A stretch of 64,000 bases of DNA, taken from assembly GCF_028640845.1 (NCBI RefSeq), contig NC_080542.1, forward strand, positions 64,307,064 to 64,371,063. The letters are read 5' to 3'. The position numbers and the translations under genes are program-made. The notes under the pieces are model-generated. The model saw only the letters and a program-made list of their open reading frames with translations, did not search any database and had not been told where the DNA came from. This DNA comes from Ahaetulla prasina (taxonomy: Eukaryota; Chordata; Lepidosauria; Squamata; Colubridae). Positions 1 to 12,376 of the stretch are shown piece by piece; position 1 is the stretch's first letter, and each line of letters begins with the position of its first letter.

Positions 1-2359
1 CTGTACAATGCTGTTACAAATCTAGATCTTGATCAACTAGTAACTAACAATACAAGACTCAACAATGCCTTGACCTCATCTTCTGCAACAACACAAACTC
101 AATTTATGGACTACAAATAAAAGAACCCTTTTCCAACAGTGACCACAGCATGATAGACTTTTGTCTCAATATACGCCCTTACAAAAATCTTCATAATAAT
201 GGTATTCCTAACTACAATTTCAAAAAAGCCAACTATGACCTTATAAACATTGACTTCTCATCTCTTGATTGGCAAAATCTATTCTCAACCTGTATCCAGC
301 TGAATACCACTACAGAGTTTTCCTACTTGAAGTCAATAGAGTCATTAAACTATACATACCACAAACCACCACCAAAATCAGAAAAAAAAACCAAATTACC
401 CATATCAATAAAAAAGTTCCAATCCAAAAAAAAAATCCATCTAGCGAAGAAACAAAACTGGCTATGTAGCCAACTTCAGAAACCGCTACAAAAATATATG
501 CAACCAAATAAAAGTTGAATACACCACCACACCAAACAAGAAGAAGACCTTCTGCGCACAAAATCCAATCGTGCTTTTTATAATTTTGTAAACGACAAAC
601 TTAAAGACTCGAGATCCATCCCACTCCTAAAAGGATCTAATGGTAAATAATGTAATGTAATGTAATGTAATGATGAAACAATTAAAGCAAACCTCTTTAA
701 CACATTCTTCGGCTCAGTCTTTAACAGTAATGGCTCATACCCAACATTCCCCGGTCATACCAATAATAAATACAACAACCTAACACAAATAGATTTCACA
801 TAAACTTCGCAAACTGAAACCATTTCTATCTATTGGACCTGATGGTCATCCCTATCTTCAAAAAAGGAGGCCCCAGCCTAGTTGAAAATTACAGCCCAAT
901 CTCTTTATGCTGCGTCACCTGCAAAGTAATGGAATCAATCATCAACCAATCCATTAACCTCCACCTAGAAACAAACAACCTACTCTCTAATAAACAATTT
1001 GGTTTCAGAAAAAAATTATCCTGTAATTTACAACTTTTTCATTGCAAAAACATATGGACTACAAATCTTGATCAGGGCAAAGCAATAGATGCAATTTACA
1101 TAGACTTCTGTAAAGCGTTTAACTCAGTGGTACATGACAAACTTCTCCTAAAACTAAAATCCTACGGCATCTCCGGACCCCTCCACAATTGGACAGCATT
1201 CCTGTAAAACGGACAACAAGTGGTCAAAATAGGCAGTGCCCTATTAAATCCTGTTCCTGTCAATAGCGGCATTCCCCAAGGCAGCGTTCCTGGACCAACA
1301 CTCTTCATATTATACATTAATGATCTCTGTGACCATATTATAAGTAATTGTGTTCTCTTCACTGATGATGTTAAACTATTTAACACTACCAACAATACAG
1401 CTACCCTTCAAAAAGACCTTGATTTTGTATTGGAATGGTCAAAAACTTGGCAACTCCAAATATCAAACAGCAAATGCTCTGTCTTACACATTGGAAAAAA
1501 GAATCTGAACACTAAATACAAGCTTGATGGACATTACCTTGTAGATGACTCTTACCCCATTAAAGATCTTGGAGTTTTCATATCAAATGATATAAGTACC
1601 AAAGCCCACTGCAACTACATCGCAAAAAAAGGCTTTAAGAGTTGTAAACTTAATCTTGCGTAGCTTCGTCTCCAGAAACACTACACTACTAACCAGAGCA
1701 TATAAAACATTTGCTAGACCAATTCTTAAATACAGCTCACCTGTCTGGAACCCATACCTCATTTCGGACATTAATACAATTGAGCATGTCCAGAAATATT
1801 TTACAAGAAGAGTTCTCCACTCCTCTAAATACAACAAAATACCTTATGCCACCAGACTTGAAATCCTGGGTTTAGAAAATTTAGAACTCCGCTGCCTTCG
1901 ACATGACCTGAGTTTAATTCAAGAATCATCTGTTATAATATCCTTCCTGTTGAAGACTACTTCAGCTTCAATCACAACAATACTCGAGCACACAGTAAAT
2001 GTAAGCTTAATGTGAACCGCTCCAATCTTGATTGCAGAAAATATGACTTCAGTAACAGAGTTGTTAATGCCTGGAATGCACTACCAGACTCTGTGGTCTC
2101 TTCCCAAAATCCCCAAAGCTTTAACCTAAAACTATCTACTATTGAACTCACCCCATTCCTAAGAGGTCTGTAAGGGGTGTGCATAAGAGCACCAACGTGC
2201 CTACCGTTCCTGTCCTATTGTTTCCATTCATTATATCCAATTCGTATAGTTATTTCATGCTTATGCTTATATATATGCTTATACATTGTATAGTTATTTC
2301 ATGCTTATGCTTATAATACTGTTGTGACAAATAATATAAATAAAAATAAAATAAATAAA
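1..2359 (+). mobile_element. LINE-A: CR1-like non-LTR retrotransposon, cut by window edge
   Basis: A Jockey/CR1-type LINE runs from the window edge to an A-rich tail (TAAATAAAAATAAAATAAATAAA) at about 2359. The first 150 bases hold the end of the endonuclease domain, including an SDH motif, followed by linker, reverse transcriptase and 3' UTR. The 3' UTR (from 2174) has a characteristic block, GTGCATAAGAGCACC then CTACCGTTCCTGTCCTATTG, that recurs in six other places here and defines the family I call LINE-A. A (TAATG)n stretch at about 646-674 interrupts the coding part. Clade within the CR1/L3/Rex group is not resolved from sequence alone. Confidence 0.85.
833..2173 (+). pseudogene. LINE-A reverse transcriptase, broken
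   Basis: This stretch encodes most of a non-LTR reverse transcriptase, which would copy the element's RNA at a nicked chromosomal target. Visible blocks are the finger motif VIPIFKKG, then YIDFCKAFNSV (palm), SGIPQGSV, the catalytic box at about 1358-1369 (reads FTDD, where FADD is usual in the family), and the C-terminal thumb with an NPYLISDINTIEHVQ block. An in-frame TAA at 1205-1207 interrupts it, the frame changes near 1650, and again near 2010, after which the C-terminus continues to a stop at about 2173. It is inactive. Two other copies of the same C-terminus occur on the minus strand near 7 and 8.4 kb and one on the plus strand near 30 kb. Confidence 0.85.
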
Positions 2360-3558
2360 CTTTTCAGCAATTAATTCAATTCAATTTACTGTGGTCAAAT
2401 ATCAGTATGGATAATGAACAAATATCATTTAAGAGAAAACTAAAATACAATTGTAATATAACCTTACTAACATCTGGTGACAGAGATTCAGGATATGGCC
2501 TTTATTAAATTATAATGTAAACACTATAATTATATTAAATATGGTAACATTAACAAAGTAAAGGTATATGTTTGTTGACATTCTTAGTCATCCAGCTCAT
2601 GGTTGTCCCAAGGGGCTTTTTAAAAAGGCAACTGGACTTTCTTTGTTTTTTCTCTTTAAGACTTTAAACTTTTCACCCAAAAGGAATCTTCAATTCCAAC
2701 TAAATGGTGGGGAATGGAAGGACTTTTTGCTAAAAATCAGATGACTGCAAGGAGTAGAAATCCTTTCATTGCCCACCATTAAGTCAGAACTAAAAATGCT
2801 TCTTGGATTAGAAGAAAACATATTCAAGAGAAAAATGAATATAAAGTCCAGTTGTCTTTTGAAAAAGTACCTTTGAGACAAAGTAAAGATATGTAAAATT
2901 ATTATTATTAGTGGAGTAAAAATATTTATATTGGCCCAGAAGGTACTGGATCTTCTCTGCTACTGTACAAAATCTAGGTACATGTGCTGTAACAAGGGCT
3001 ATTTGTCTATGAGCCTGGCAGGCACAGTGGTGGCAAGAGTATGAAAACGGGAAGCCCTTAACTGCTGCTTTCTCACTACCCACCCTGACTGCCACCACTT
3101 CCGTTCCTGGCTTCTTCTGCTCAGTGCCATGGCAGTGCAGGGGTAGTGGAAGTGTGGAAATGGGAAGACCCTGTATGCTACCACCTTCCTACTACCTGCC
3201 CCAATATGCTCTGCATTATGCCCATCCTCTCACTTGCCCTCCAGCTGCCACGAGTTGTCCCTACAGCAAGTAGGCCATATGCAGTTGTCCTGCAGTGACT
3301 TGGTGGTGGTGATTTGGCAGAGGTGAGTTGATAGTGAGGAATTATCCTAGACCCATCTGTACAGCTGCTCTGATGAATTTAGGTTCACCTTTCAAGAGGT
3401 GAGAGGGCACAACTAGAGTGCCATAAAAAAAAGCAGAGAGAGAGACTTAGCCTGAAAGAGCCTGAAAGAGGTAAGTATGTCTGGAACATAATATCCTTCG
3501 TTGGATTAGAAAAAAATAAGGATGATATTGGCAAATCTTTGTCCAATAATAGCAGAAT
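2360..3558. other. no gene recognised
   Basis: AT-rich sequence with no recognisable coding region. The part at about 2980-3380 is more GC-rich and has several short open frames, but none resembles a protein I know. Confidence 0.6.
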
Positions 3559-3566
3559 ATTCACAG

Positions 3567-3841
3567 CAGTGGTGGGTTTCAATTTTTTTTACTACCAGTT
3601 CTGTGGGCGTGGCTTGGAGGGCGTGGCAGGGGAAGGATACTGTAAAATCTCCATTCCCTCCCCAATCCAGGGGAAGGTTACTGCAAAATCCCCATTTCCT
3701 CCCAATCAGCTGGGACTTGGGAGGTAGAGAATAGATGGGGGTGGGGCCAGTCATAATTTTTACTACCGGTTCTCCGAACTACTCAAAATTTCCACTACCG
3801 GTTCTCCAGAAGTGGTCAGAACCTGCTGAAACCCACCTCTG
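3567..3841. mobile_element. hAT-type MITE (family 1), with degenerate 8-bp target duplication
   Basis: A 275-bp non-autonomous element bounded by 15-bp terminal inverted repeats, CAGTGGTGGGTTTCA and the complement of TGAAACCCACCTCTG (one mismatch). It is flanked by ATTCACAG (3559-3566) and ATTCATGG (3842-3849), which match at six of eight positions and differ by two transitions, as expected for an aged 8-bp hAT target duplication. The interior contains the GGGAAGGATACTG/GGGAAGGTTACTG tandem block and the ACTACCGGTTCTCC block also present at 28262-28577. There is no coding capacity. Confidence 0.8.
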
Positions 3842-4019
3842 ATTCATGGGGTTTTTCCTCAAGCCAGTGGTATGCATGATTACTCCTAAACATCATATTT
3901 ATTCTAATTTTTTAATTTTTATTTATTTTATATTATTACATTTACTTAATGCTTAATAAACATCATGTTGTCTGGGTTATTTTGTTTGCTTACCAATACA
4001 GTTTTTATTCCTAATCTTT

Positions 4020-4760
4020 ACCCCTTTTTTCAGCCATTGATAAAATAAATTCTATGTTTGAAAGTATTCTGTATTTTCTTTCTGTTTGATCTTCAATGTA
4101 ACAGTCTAGTATTGTCTTAATTATCTCTTCATCTAGTGATATTTCTTCATTTTTCCAATGCTGAGAAAATACAATCCTCACTGCTGTTAATATATGTAAT
4201 ATTAAATATATACTTTATTTATTGAATTCTTCTGGTACTATACCTAATTAAAAAAGGTTTAAGACCTACATGTTTCCTGACATCTTTTCTAACTATATGT
4301 GTATCCCCCCCTTTTTTTTTTTTGCTTTAACACAAGTCCACCACAGATGGTAATATGTGCCAAATTTTTTGTTACATTTCCAACATTTACTAGACATATT
4401 TTTGAACATTTTGGCTAACATGGCAGGTGGTAGATGCCATCTATAAAACATTTATATAAGTTTTCTTTATAAGAAGTTGCCATTGTTAACTTATTGTTTT
4501 TTTCCCATATATTTTGCCATTTCTCTAGTTTTATATTATGTCCAAAGTTTTTTGCCCACCGTATTGTTGTTTCTTTTACTTGTTCATCTTCCATTTTCAA
4601 ACTTAATAGAAAGTTATATAGTTTCTTAATCATTTTTAATCATGGAGTTCAACAATATCTGGTCAAAGATTGTCTGTTTTTTATAAAAGCCATACATTTT
4701 TGCATCTTTATCATATCTAGGTTGTATTTGCAGTTGAGGGCACCATGATAACTCAATACC
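4020..4760 (-). pseudogene. L1 LINE ORF2 C-terminus remnant
   Basis: Read on the minus strand, this segment resembles the C-terminal part of L1 ORF2p downstream of the reverse transcriptase. Recognisable blocks are EDEQVKETTIRWAKNFG at 4540-4590 and WQNIWEKN just after it. They are followed in other frames by a cysteine motif of the KCWKCNKK type and an HLWWTC-like block near 4320-4370. Several frameshifts and a T-rich insertion near 4310 make it non-functional. The 3' end fades out near 4020 and the 5' end is truncated at about 4760. Confidence 0.7.
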
Positions 4761-4764
4761 CTGG

Positions 4765-6029
4765 TCTTTGAGCTCGTTTAGATTTTAGTTTCCCTTCAAA
4801 ATATCTTTATACTTAACACTGTATTTATGAATGTACCTACTTTTATTTTAAATAAATAAATAATAACAACCAATTAATCAAAAGTGGCAACTTTTCACTA
4901 GCAATGCAAGCTTTACAAAAGTTCCTTTTCTTTTCAAATCAATTTTACAATAATACCTTTTCATTGTTAGTGGATAAATCTTCTTTTAACATTTTCTAAA
5001 TTTATACAGACTTTAAATCAGGAGATGGCTTAACTTTTTTATGTCATGGACTCTTTTGAGAGCCCACTGAAATCTATACAGTATATCCCAATTATACGCA
5101 AATAAAATTATTAAAATATTAAAAATAATAGCAAATATATATATAAGAATAAAGTTGCAACTTTTTTCAATCCAAAATATTTTCCCATTAAAACCTGTTC
5201 ATAGATGCTCAAGGTTAAAAATTCCCGCTATCAATTAAACATTGACTTTATCCATCAGTTGCTACTTTATTTATCTGGGTAATTCTGTTCATAATTTAAA
5301 ATAATAAAAAAAATGTCTTCTAACTGCATTTTTATCCCAATCACCAATTTATGTACATATATGTCAAATCAATTATCTGTTGATCCTGATCAATAAAGCA
5401 AAATATGGCAATATCTGTTGCTATATGCCATTACTATTGCCATATCTGTCACTAAGATGCACATGACCTCTTAGTAGCATTTGAAATAACTAAATCATAA
5501 GAAGAGACATCTCCCTAAAAAAGAGTTCCCACTAGCAGAAGTCTATTTAGTAACTTTGTAATTTTGACTGACAGATAATAGTCAGTTGTATCTTCACCAT
5601 CTGTGTTGTTGCTGCTTACAAATGAAAACATGGAAAGAAGAAGAAAAAATATTATGCAGTCTCACAACAAAAAAGAAACTACATTCTGTAAAAAGTTTAA
5701 AATGCCACATGCAAGAAGTTTCTATCAAGAAATTTATTGTAGACAGATTTCTAGAAAGACCAGTAATCTAAAATGTTTCTACAGGAGCTAATTTTGGCAG
5801 CAGGGACTTGAATAAATTGTGTACTTACCATAGTGAGACTATAAAAACTGACAGGAACATTAGGTGAATTTGTATGCGTGATCTTTAAACAGTTATTAGC
5901 AAAGATTAGAATGAAGACATAGTTTGCTCTGCTATCCTTTTGTTATGAGTAGATTCACAGGAATGCCTTTCTGATAACTTCTAATAGTTAACAATTCCCA
6001 AGAGAACACATTATCAAATAAAAATGCAG
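4765..6029. other. no gene recognised
   Basis: AT-rich sequence with an AAATAAATAAATAA run near 4850 and no recognisable coding region or repeat family. Confidence 0.6.
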
Positions 6030-7383
6030 GTAGATGTAGAAAAAAAAGGTATATATCTATATATTGCCTCATCAACCCTCAAGACCAGTTACCAAGGCTC
6101 GATGGAGAAGTAGCATCAGATAGTATGCTGGAGGATGCCAACAGAGCCTCATGGCAATCCCTGCTATCACCATAACTCAAACAGTGTACCGATATACACT
6201 GTAATTATAGAGATGTGTGGCTAAATGATCAAAAGAAACAGCACTACATACCCCCACCTCTTGTAAAATAAGATTAGAGCCAAAGATCAAGGCAACCTGG
6301 AAAGAGAGTCAACTGGTGGAATTACAGAAGAGTATGAAAATTAGTTATAAAACTCAATTACTGGAAAAATACAGTACAAAGAAGCCTGACTTCATCTGAA
6401 GCCCTACAGACTGATAAACATATTCTCACAGCACTGTGATCAAGCTAAGGCGATAAACTAGAGAAGCAGAAGCCAAGAAGATAAATGTTCTTCTCTTTAA
6501 AAAAAACTTCCAAAACATATTTCCAACTGCAATGCTTCAACCCATCAACAGCCAAAACTGAACACTACTGGAAGAACATATGGCAGAAAAAGAAAACACA
6601 GAATGCCTGTTCAAATTTATTTATTTATTTATTTATTTATTTACACAGTATATATAAGCATAAGCATGAAATAATTATACAATATATAATCATATATATG
6701 AGTATGAGTATCTAATAACTATATTAATTGGATATAACGAAAGGAAACAATAGGACAGGAACGGTAGGCACATTTGTGCTCTTATGCATGCCCCTTACAG
6801 ACTCTTAGGAATGGGGTGAGGTCAATGGTAGATAGTTTTTGGTTGAAGCTTTGGGGATTTTGGGAAGAGACCACAGAGTTAGGTAGTGTATTCCAAGCAT
6901 TAACAACTCCGTTACTGAAGTAATATTTTCTGCAATCAAGATTGGAGCAGTTAACATTAAGCTTAAATCTATTGTGTGCTCATGTATTGTGGAAATTGAA
7001 ACTGAAGTAGTCTTCGACAGGAAGGACATTGTAATAGATGATTCTATGAGTTAAACTCAGGTCATGTCGAAGGCGGCTTAGTTCTAAATTTTCTAAACCC
7101 AGGATTTCAAGTCTGGTGGCATAAGGTATTTTGTTGTATTCGGAGGAGTGGAGAACTCTTCTTGTAAAATATTTCTGGACACGTTCAATTGTATTGATGT
7201 CAGAAATGTGGTATGGGTTCCAAACAGTTGAGCTGTATTCAAGAATTGGTCTAGCAAATGTTTTATATGCTCTGGTTAGTAGTGTAGTGTTTTTGGAGAA
7301 AAATTGCTGCAGGGTCTGAGAGTAGACTACAGCAGTTATCCAGAACAGAAACCAGTCACCATCGTAGTATCAGAAATTTAACA
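6030..7383. repeat. tandem duplication unit A (1354 bp)
   Basis: First copy of a directly repeated segment. It begins GTAGATGTAGAAA and runs to TTAACA just before the second copy. It contains the N-terminal R4-like sequence, the LINE-A insertion and a short R4-like piece after it. It differs from the second copy by only scattered substitutions and by the length of an (ATTT)n tract (about 7 repeats here). Confidence 0.9.
6618..7308 (-). mobile_element. LINE-A copy, 5'-truncated, in duplication unit A
   Basis: Minus-strand LINE-A 3' portion: an (ATTT)n tail at 6618-6650, the 3' UTR signature up to about 6800, then the reverse transcriptase C-terminus to about 7303. It lies inside the R4-like LINE, whose coding sequence resumes at about 7310. 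AAATT-like sequence occurs at both edges, so a short target duplication is possible. Confidence 0.85.
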
Positions 7384-7966
7384 GTAGATGTAGAAAAAAG
7401 GTATATATATATATTGCCTCATCAACCCTCAAGACCAGTTACCAAGGCTCGATGGAGAAGTAGCATCAGATAGTATGCTGGAGGATGCCAACAGAGCCTC
7501 ATGGCAATCCCTACTATCACCATAACTCAAACAGTGTACCGATATACACTGTAATTATAGAGATGTGTGGCTAAATGATCAAAAGAAACAACACTACATA
7601 CCCCCACCTCTTGTAAAATAAGATTAGAGCCAAAGATCAAGGCAACCTGGAAAGAGAGTCAACTGGTGGAATTACAGAAGAGTATGAAAATTAGTTATAA
7701 AACTCAATTACTGGAAAAATACAGTACAAAGAAGCCTGACTTCATCTGAAGCCCTACAGACTGATAAACATATTCTCACAGCACTGTGATCAAGCTAAGG
7801 CGATAAACTAGAGAAGCAGAAGCCAAGAAGATAAATGTTCTTCTCTTTAAAAAAAACTTCCAAAACATATTTCCAACTGCAATGCTTCAACCCATCAACA
7901 GCCAAAACTGAACACTACTGGAAGAACATATGGCAGAAAAAGAAAACACAGAATGCCTGTTCAAAT

Positions 7967-8017
<51 letters not shown>

Positions 8018-8757
8018 CACAGTATATATAAGCATAAGCATGAAATAATTATACAATATATAATCATATATATGAGTATGAGTATCTAATAACTATATTA
8101 ATTGGATATAACGAAAGGAAACAATAGGACAGGAATGGTAGGCACATTTGTGCTCTTATGCATGCCCCTTACAGACTCTTAGGAATGGGGTGAGGTCAAT
8201 GGTAGATAGTTTTTGGTTGAAGCTTTGGGGATTTTGGGAAGAGACCACAGAGTCAGGTAGTGTATTCCAAGCATTAACAACTCTGTTACTGAAGTCATAT
8301 TTTCTGCAATCAAGATTGGAGCGGTTAACATTAAGCTTAAATCTATTGTGTGCACGTGTATTGTTGCAATTGAAGCTGAAGTAGTCTTCGACAGGAAGGA
8401 CATTGTAATAGATGATTCTATGAGTTAAACTCAGGTCATGTCGAAGGCGGCGTAGTTCTAAATTTTCTAAACCCAGGATTTCAAGTCTGGTGGCATAAGG
8501 TATTTTGTTGTATTCGGAGGAGTGGAGAACTCTTCTTGTAAAATATTTCTGGACACGTTCAATTGTATTGATGTCAGAAATGTGGTATGGGTTCCAAACA
8601 GTTGAGCTGTATTCAAGAATTGGTCTAGCAAATGTTTTATATGCTCTGGTTAGTAGTGTAGTGTTTTTGGAGAAAAATTGCTGCAGGGTCTGAGAGTAGA
8701 CTACAGCAGTTATCCAGAACAGAAACCAGTCACCATCGTAGTATCAGAAATTTAACA
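7384..8757. repeat. tandem duplication unit B (1374 bp)
   Basis: Second copy, directly adjoining the first. The offset is 1350 bp at the start and 1374 bp at the end, mostly because the (ATTT)n tract at 7969-8018 is longer. Breakpoints share GTAG (6030, 7384 and 8758), which suggests unequal exchange or replication slippage at microhomology. Being almost identical, the duplication is recent or is an assembly artefact. Confidence 0.9.
7968..8682 (-). mobile_element. LINE-A copy, 5'-truncated, in duplication unit B
   Basis: The duplicated twin of the minus-strand LINE-A copy at 6618-7308. The (ATTT)n tail is expanded to about 12 repeats. It is a copy by segment duplication, not a separate retrotransposition, because its flanks are duplicated with it. 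Confidence 0.85.
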
Positions 8758-9990
8758 GTAGCTGAAGAATTAGACAGTATGTGACCTATACAAGATCTAC
8801 TAGATAAAGAAACTATTAGCAATGCATGAATGTCTAGTAGCAGACTTCACCAGACAGGCTATATAAGGAAGGACAATGCTGATCATGAAAAACCTCTCCC
8901 CCCACAAGGGAAAAGAACCATCCAAGTACAACCAATGATTGACTGTAGGAAAGCCTATGCTCTACTGCTACAAACATGTAGCATTCATACAAACATGTGA
9001 ATTGTATGGCATTATACAAAGTCAACACAATGCTAGAATCCTTCCTCAAGAATTCAGTGGGATTGTGGAACTCAACTAAAGATGACACACACAAGTGACC
9101 ATCAAGGATAGCATTTACCAAGGAATTCACTATCCACACTACTATTCTACAAAGATTTCAACCTCCTTGGCCAAATAATCACATGGACTGATTCTTGATA
9201 AGGATACAAGTTCAAAAGTAGAACTACCATTAGCCACCTCCCTTGAACTCAGTCTCCTACATCTACAGACCAGTTATATCTCACAACCACTTGAGAACCA
9301 TGATGAGGAGGCAAGGAAGCCAACAACATCCAAGTACCATCAAGGGATCAAACAGGTCCTGAAGAGCCAGCTCAATAGAAAGAACAAGATCCATGGCATC
9401 AATACATATGTCCTGCCAGTCATTAGATATCCTGCCTGTATAGTGAGCTGTCAAAAGGAGGATGTTGAAATTGTCGATGTGTAGACAATGCATGGAGATT
9501 TCCATCCCAAACCCAACACCCAGAGACATTGCATTATCTAGAAAGATGGCAGGCAGAATCTAGCGAATGGCAAAACCAGTATCCAAAATGAGCTGGTGAA
9601 AGAATGCCTGAAGCTGCAGGAGACATGGGAGGAAGATCAAGCAGACATGGGAGGAAGATCAAGCAGAGGAAGAACCATGGCAAGGCTAATTTATGCATGA
9701 GTTATATTACTGACAAATAGCTGATATTGCCAGACATTGGTACATCCTAGAAGTAGCTAGAAAAGGCTGGACTAAAAGAGAGCACTGAGGCATTAATCAA
9801 ATAGCACAAGGACTGGCACTAGCACCAGATCCATTGAAGCAGAGATCTAAAACATAGCTAGGACCAAGATACAAACTACATAGAGAGGACTCGGAGACAA
9901 TACAGAAATCCTACCCCCCGGTTATGGCAGTTGCTAGTGAGCTTTGAAGAAAGCTAAGATGGGCAGCTGACATATTTAGTCTCTAGACTA

Positions 9991-11635
9991 AATGAGGATG
10001 GAAAGTTTGGTAACAAAGTGTACTTAAACATTTTTGAAATAGAAAAACCTCAGTTGTATAGGTGAACAGTTTTTACATCTCAAACATGTACCTTTAACAT
10101 AAGTCTTTACATAATAGGAAAAAAGTAATGATCATTCTGCTTTAACTTAAAGTGAGTCCATTTATAAAACAAATAACATGCAAGTGGCCTGTAAAATTTA
10201 GTTTAACTCTTTGTTCCCTTGATAAAACTATTCCAAATGGTTTCCAATATATTTTTTTTACCAAATTTTGCCCAATTAGGTCACATGACTTATAAATATT
10301 CATGTCATTGAAAACACTAGACAGTTTAACAATGCCACGAAGTTGAAAGACCTTCTCAGTTGTCTTCTCTTTTGAGCTCTGTATCAGAATAATATCTTCT
10401 GCTCATTCTCAGAAATTTCTCTTACTTTTTTCACAGCTTTTTAAAGGATAATGCAATCTGCCAGAGACATTTCATTGTTACCTCCTTTCCCTATAGAAAT
10501 TTGTTATTGATAAATTCTTTAGAAAATTATACCTTATTGTTGATACTACCTCTTAAATTTTCTGTTACTTTTCCATTATCACTTTGACGTTATTATTCCC
10601 ACCCATGATTAGCTATTTGGATTTTACTACATATGTTTCTTGCCACAAAACTGGCACTACCAACTCAATTGCTAGTCTTTTCTTCTTCTTTATAGTAACG
10701 CTTCCCCACCCCCTTGCAATTTCCTTTATGTTTCACTCCTGCAAAGGAGTGAAACATTGGACACATGAAGGCATTCATATTGTCCCCACTTGCTTGGAAT
10801 TTCAATAAGAGAATTTTCTCCATTTCTATTACAAGCTTTAGTATCTCAAACTTATATGTCATGATGCATCATCAAAATGTTTTATTATTGCTACCTTCAT
10901 TATTAAAATTCACAATACTTTATTGTTTAATTAATGCTTTGATGCGGTTCTACTAAAAGTTCTTCTAAATGACTGAACGATTTAATTTTATTGTTTTGTT
11001 AGTTAGAAGGCATATTATTATGATGTTCTGAATGTCTGGACATTGCAAGGTATGTTATGTTTGAATAAGAAAATATATTTATTTTTTATAGAAGGTCTAG
11101 ACGTGCTTACCTGTTGCCTCTTAGGTTTTTTGGATGTATTCTTCCTGTGGCCTCCTTCCTCTTGGTTAACAGAAATTTGATTTAATTAGGATTTCTTCAA
11201 ATGGAATTGATAAAGTTAGTCTTTGGTTCTATCAGAAGTAATATTCAAATTTATTGTATTTCAACTGTCTGTTATTTTTGACAGAATCTTTTAATGTTTA
11301 TTATTTCATTCTGCTTCCTCTTGGTTTGTTAGAAGTCCATTTAGATTTCTGGAGTATCTTCTTATTCCTATCATCATTTTAAAAAAAATATGGAGTCTAT
11401 AATGGTAGATATTTTTATTTTTTCTTGGGAGTTTTATCTTCAAAAAGTTCTGTAATGATTTTTATAACTTCAGCTAACTTACTTTCTCTAATTCTAACTC
11501 ACTAATTCATTATTACTTCACTAAGTTTCATATGAAGCAATTATATTTTAAATATTATGTCATAGTAGTATGGCTTATTTTAATTTTGAAGCTTATGATA
11601 CGAATAAACAAACAAACATATGAATCAATGATCCC
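9991..11635. other. no gene recognised
   Basis: AT-rich sequence. Short minus-strand frames near 10200-11500 are lysine-rich in a way that could be a very decayed L1 ORF1, but no motif supports this. Nothing else was recognised. Confidence 0.5.
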
Positions 11636-11767
11636 TGTTTCCCTCAAAATAAGACACCCATTGATAACAAGCCCAGGGCTTTTGAGAGCATGGCAATAAG
11701 GCCAAGCACTTATTTCAGGGTTCAAAAAAATTTAACACAGGGTCTTTTTTGGGGGGAAACACGGTAA
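11636..11767. mobile_element. short MITE with CCCTGTTTCC-type inverted ends
   Basis: About 130 bp with imperfect terminal inverted repeats (CCCTGTTTCCCTCAAAATAAG on the left; the complement of GGGGGGAAACACGG on the right). The interior reads TAAGCCCTTATTTC-like palindromic sequence. A second copy in opposite orientation is at 29041-29173. A TA follows the right end, and the second copy is flanked by TA on both sides, so a Tc1/mariner-type mobiliser is plausible but not proven. Confidence 0.65.
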
Positions 11768-11924
11768 TTCTCTACTTATTGTAATCACAAAACTTTTTGT
11801 GGTTAACATTTTGTGGTTAACATTTTCACTATCTAAATTTTACCACGTGTCTTCCCCAAAACTGTCTCTGAAGTTTACCTTCTAAGATGTTAACTTAAAA
11901 ATATAGATAAATATTTATTTTTTT

Positions 11925-12376
11925 TATTTATTTTTCAGATTTATATACCGCCCTATCTCCCTAAGGACTCAGGGCGGTTCACAGGCAATTAAAAGCAAAC
12001 ATATAAATACAATTTAAAATAACACATAAAAAACTTATTCAATAGCCAAATTATTAAAACAATATAAATACTAAAAACCCCATTAAAACCAATAAATTTA
12101 AAAAACTAACCCAGCCCCGCGCAAATAAATAGGTGTGTTTTGAGCTCGCGACGAAAGGTTCGGAGGTCCGGAAGTTGACGAAGTCCTGGAGGGAGTTCGT
12201 TCCAGAGGGTGGGAGCCCCCACAGAGAAGGCCCTTCCCCTGGGCGTCGCCAGACGGCACTGCCTAGCCGACGGCACCCTGAGGAGTCCCTCTCTGTGGGA
12301 GCAGACGGGTTGGTGAGAGGTATTCAGTAGCAGCAGGCAGTCCCGTAAGTAACCCGGCCCTATGCCATGGAGCGCT
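11925..12376 (-). mobile_element. L2-type LINE 3' end
   Basis: On the minus strand this is the last part of an L2-like LINE: the end of the ORF2 product, recognisable as [29 protein letters not shown] and FRRELKTHLF, followed by a 3' UTR. It ends in a stem-loop tail around CCGCCCT...AGGGCGG at 11947-11978. The same protein end and tail occur at 40283-40712 and 41886-42905. The element is truncated at about 12376, where an L1 tail begins. Confidence 0.8.

Larger units (their letters stand above)
6060..9990 (+). pseudogene. decayed R4-like non-LTR retrotransposon (LINE)
   Basis: Scattered plus-strand frames match the polyprotein of R4/Dong-like vertebrate LINEs. In order they are a KTEHYWKNIWQKK block (about 6556-6594, and again 7906-7944), a LRVDYSSYPEQKPVTIV-like block after the LINE-A insertion (7315-7365, and 8689-8740), the reverse transcriptase block CRKAYALL near 8940, QIITWTDS near 9175, an NGKNKIxAINTY-like block near 9380-9410, and EALI near 9790 in the C-terminal region. 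No frame is open for more than a short distance and part of the reverse transcriptase is missing between about 8760 and 8930. The element is interrupted by a LINE-A copy and by a tandem duplication. Assignment to R4 rests on remembered family motifs and needs an alignment. Confidence 0.65.

Noticed and set aside
10665..10956. Short overlapping frames on both strands as a small gene
   Set aside because: No motif, no splice context and low complexity AT-rich composition.
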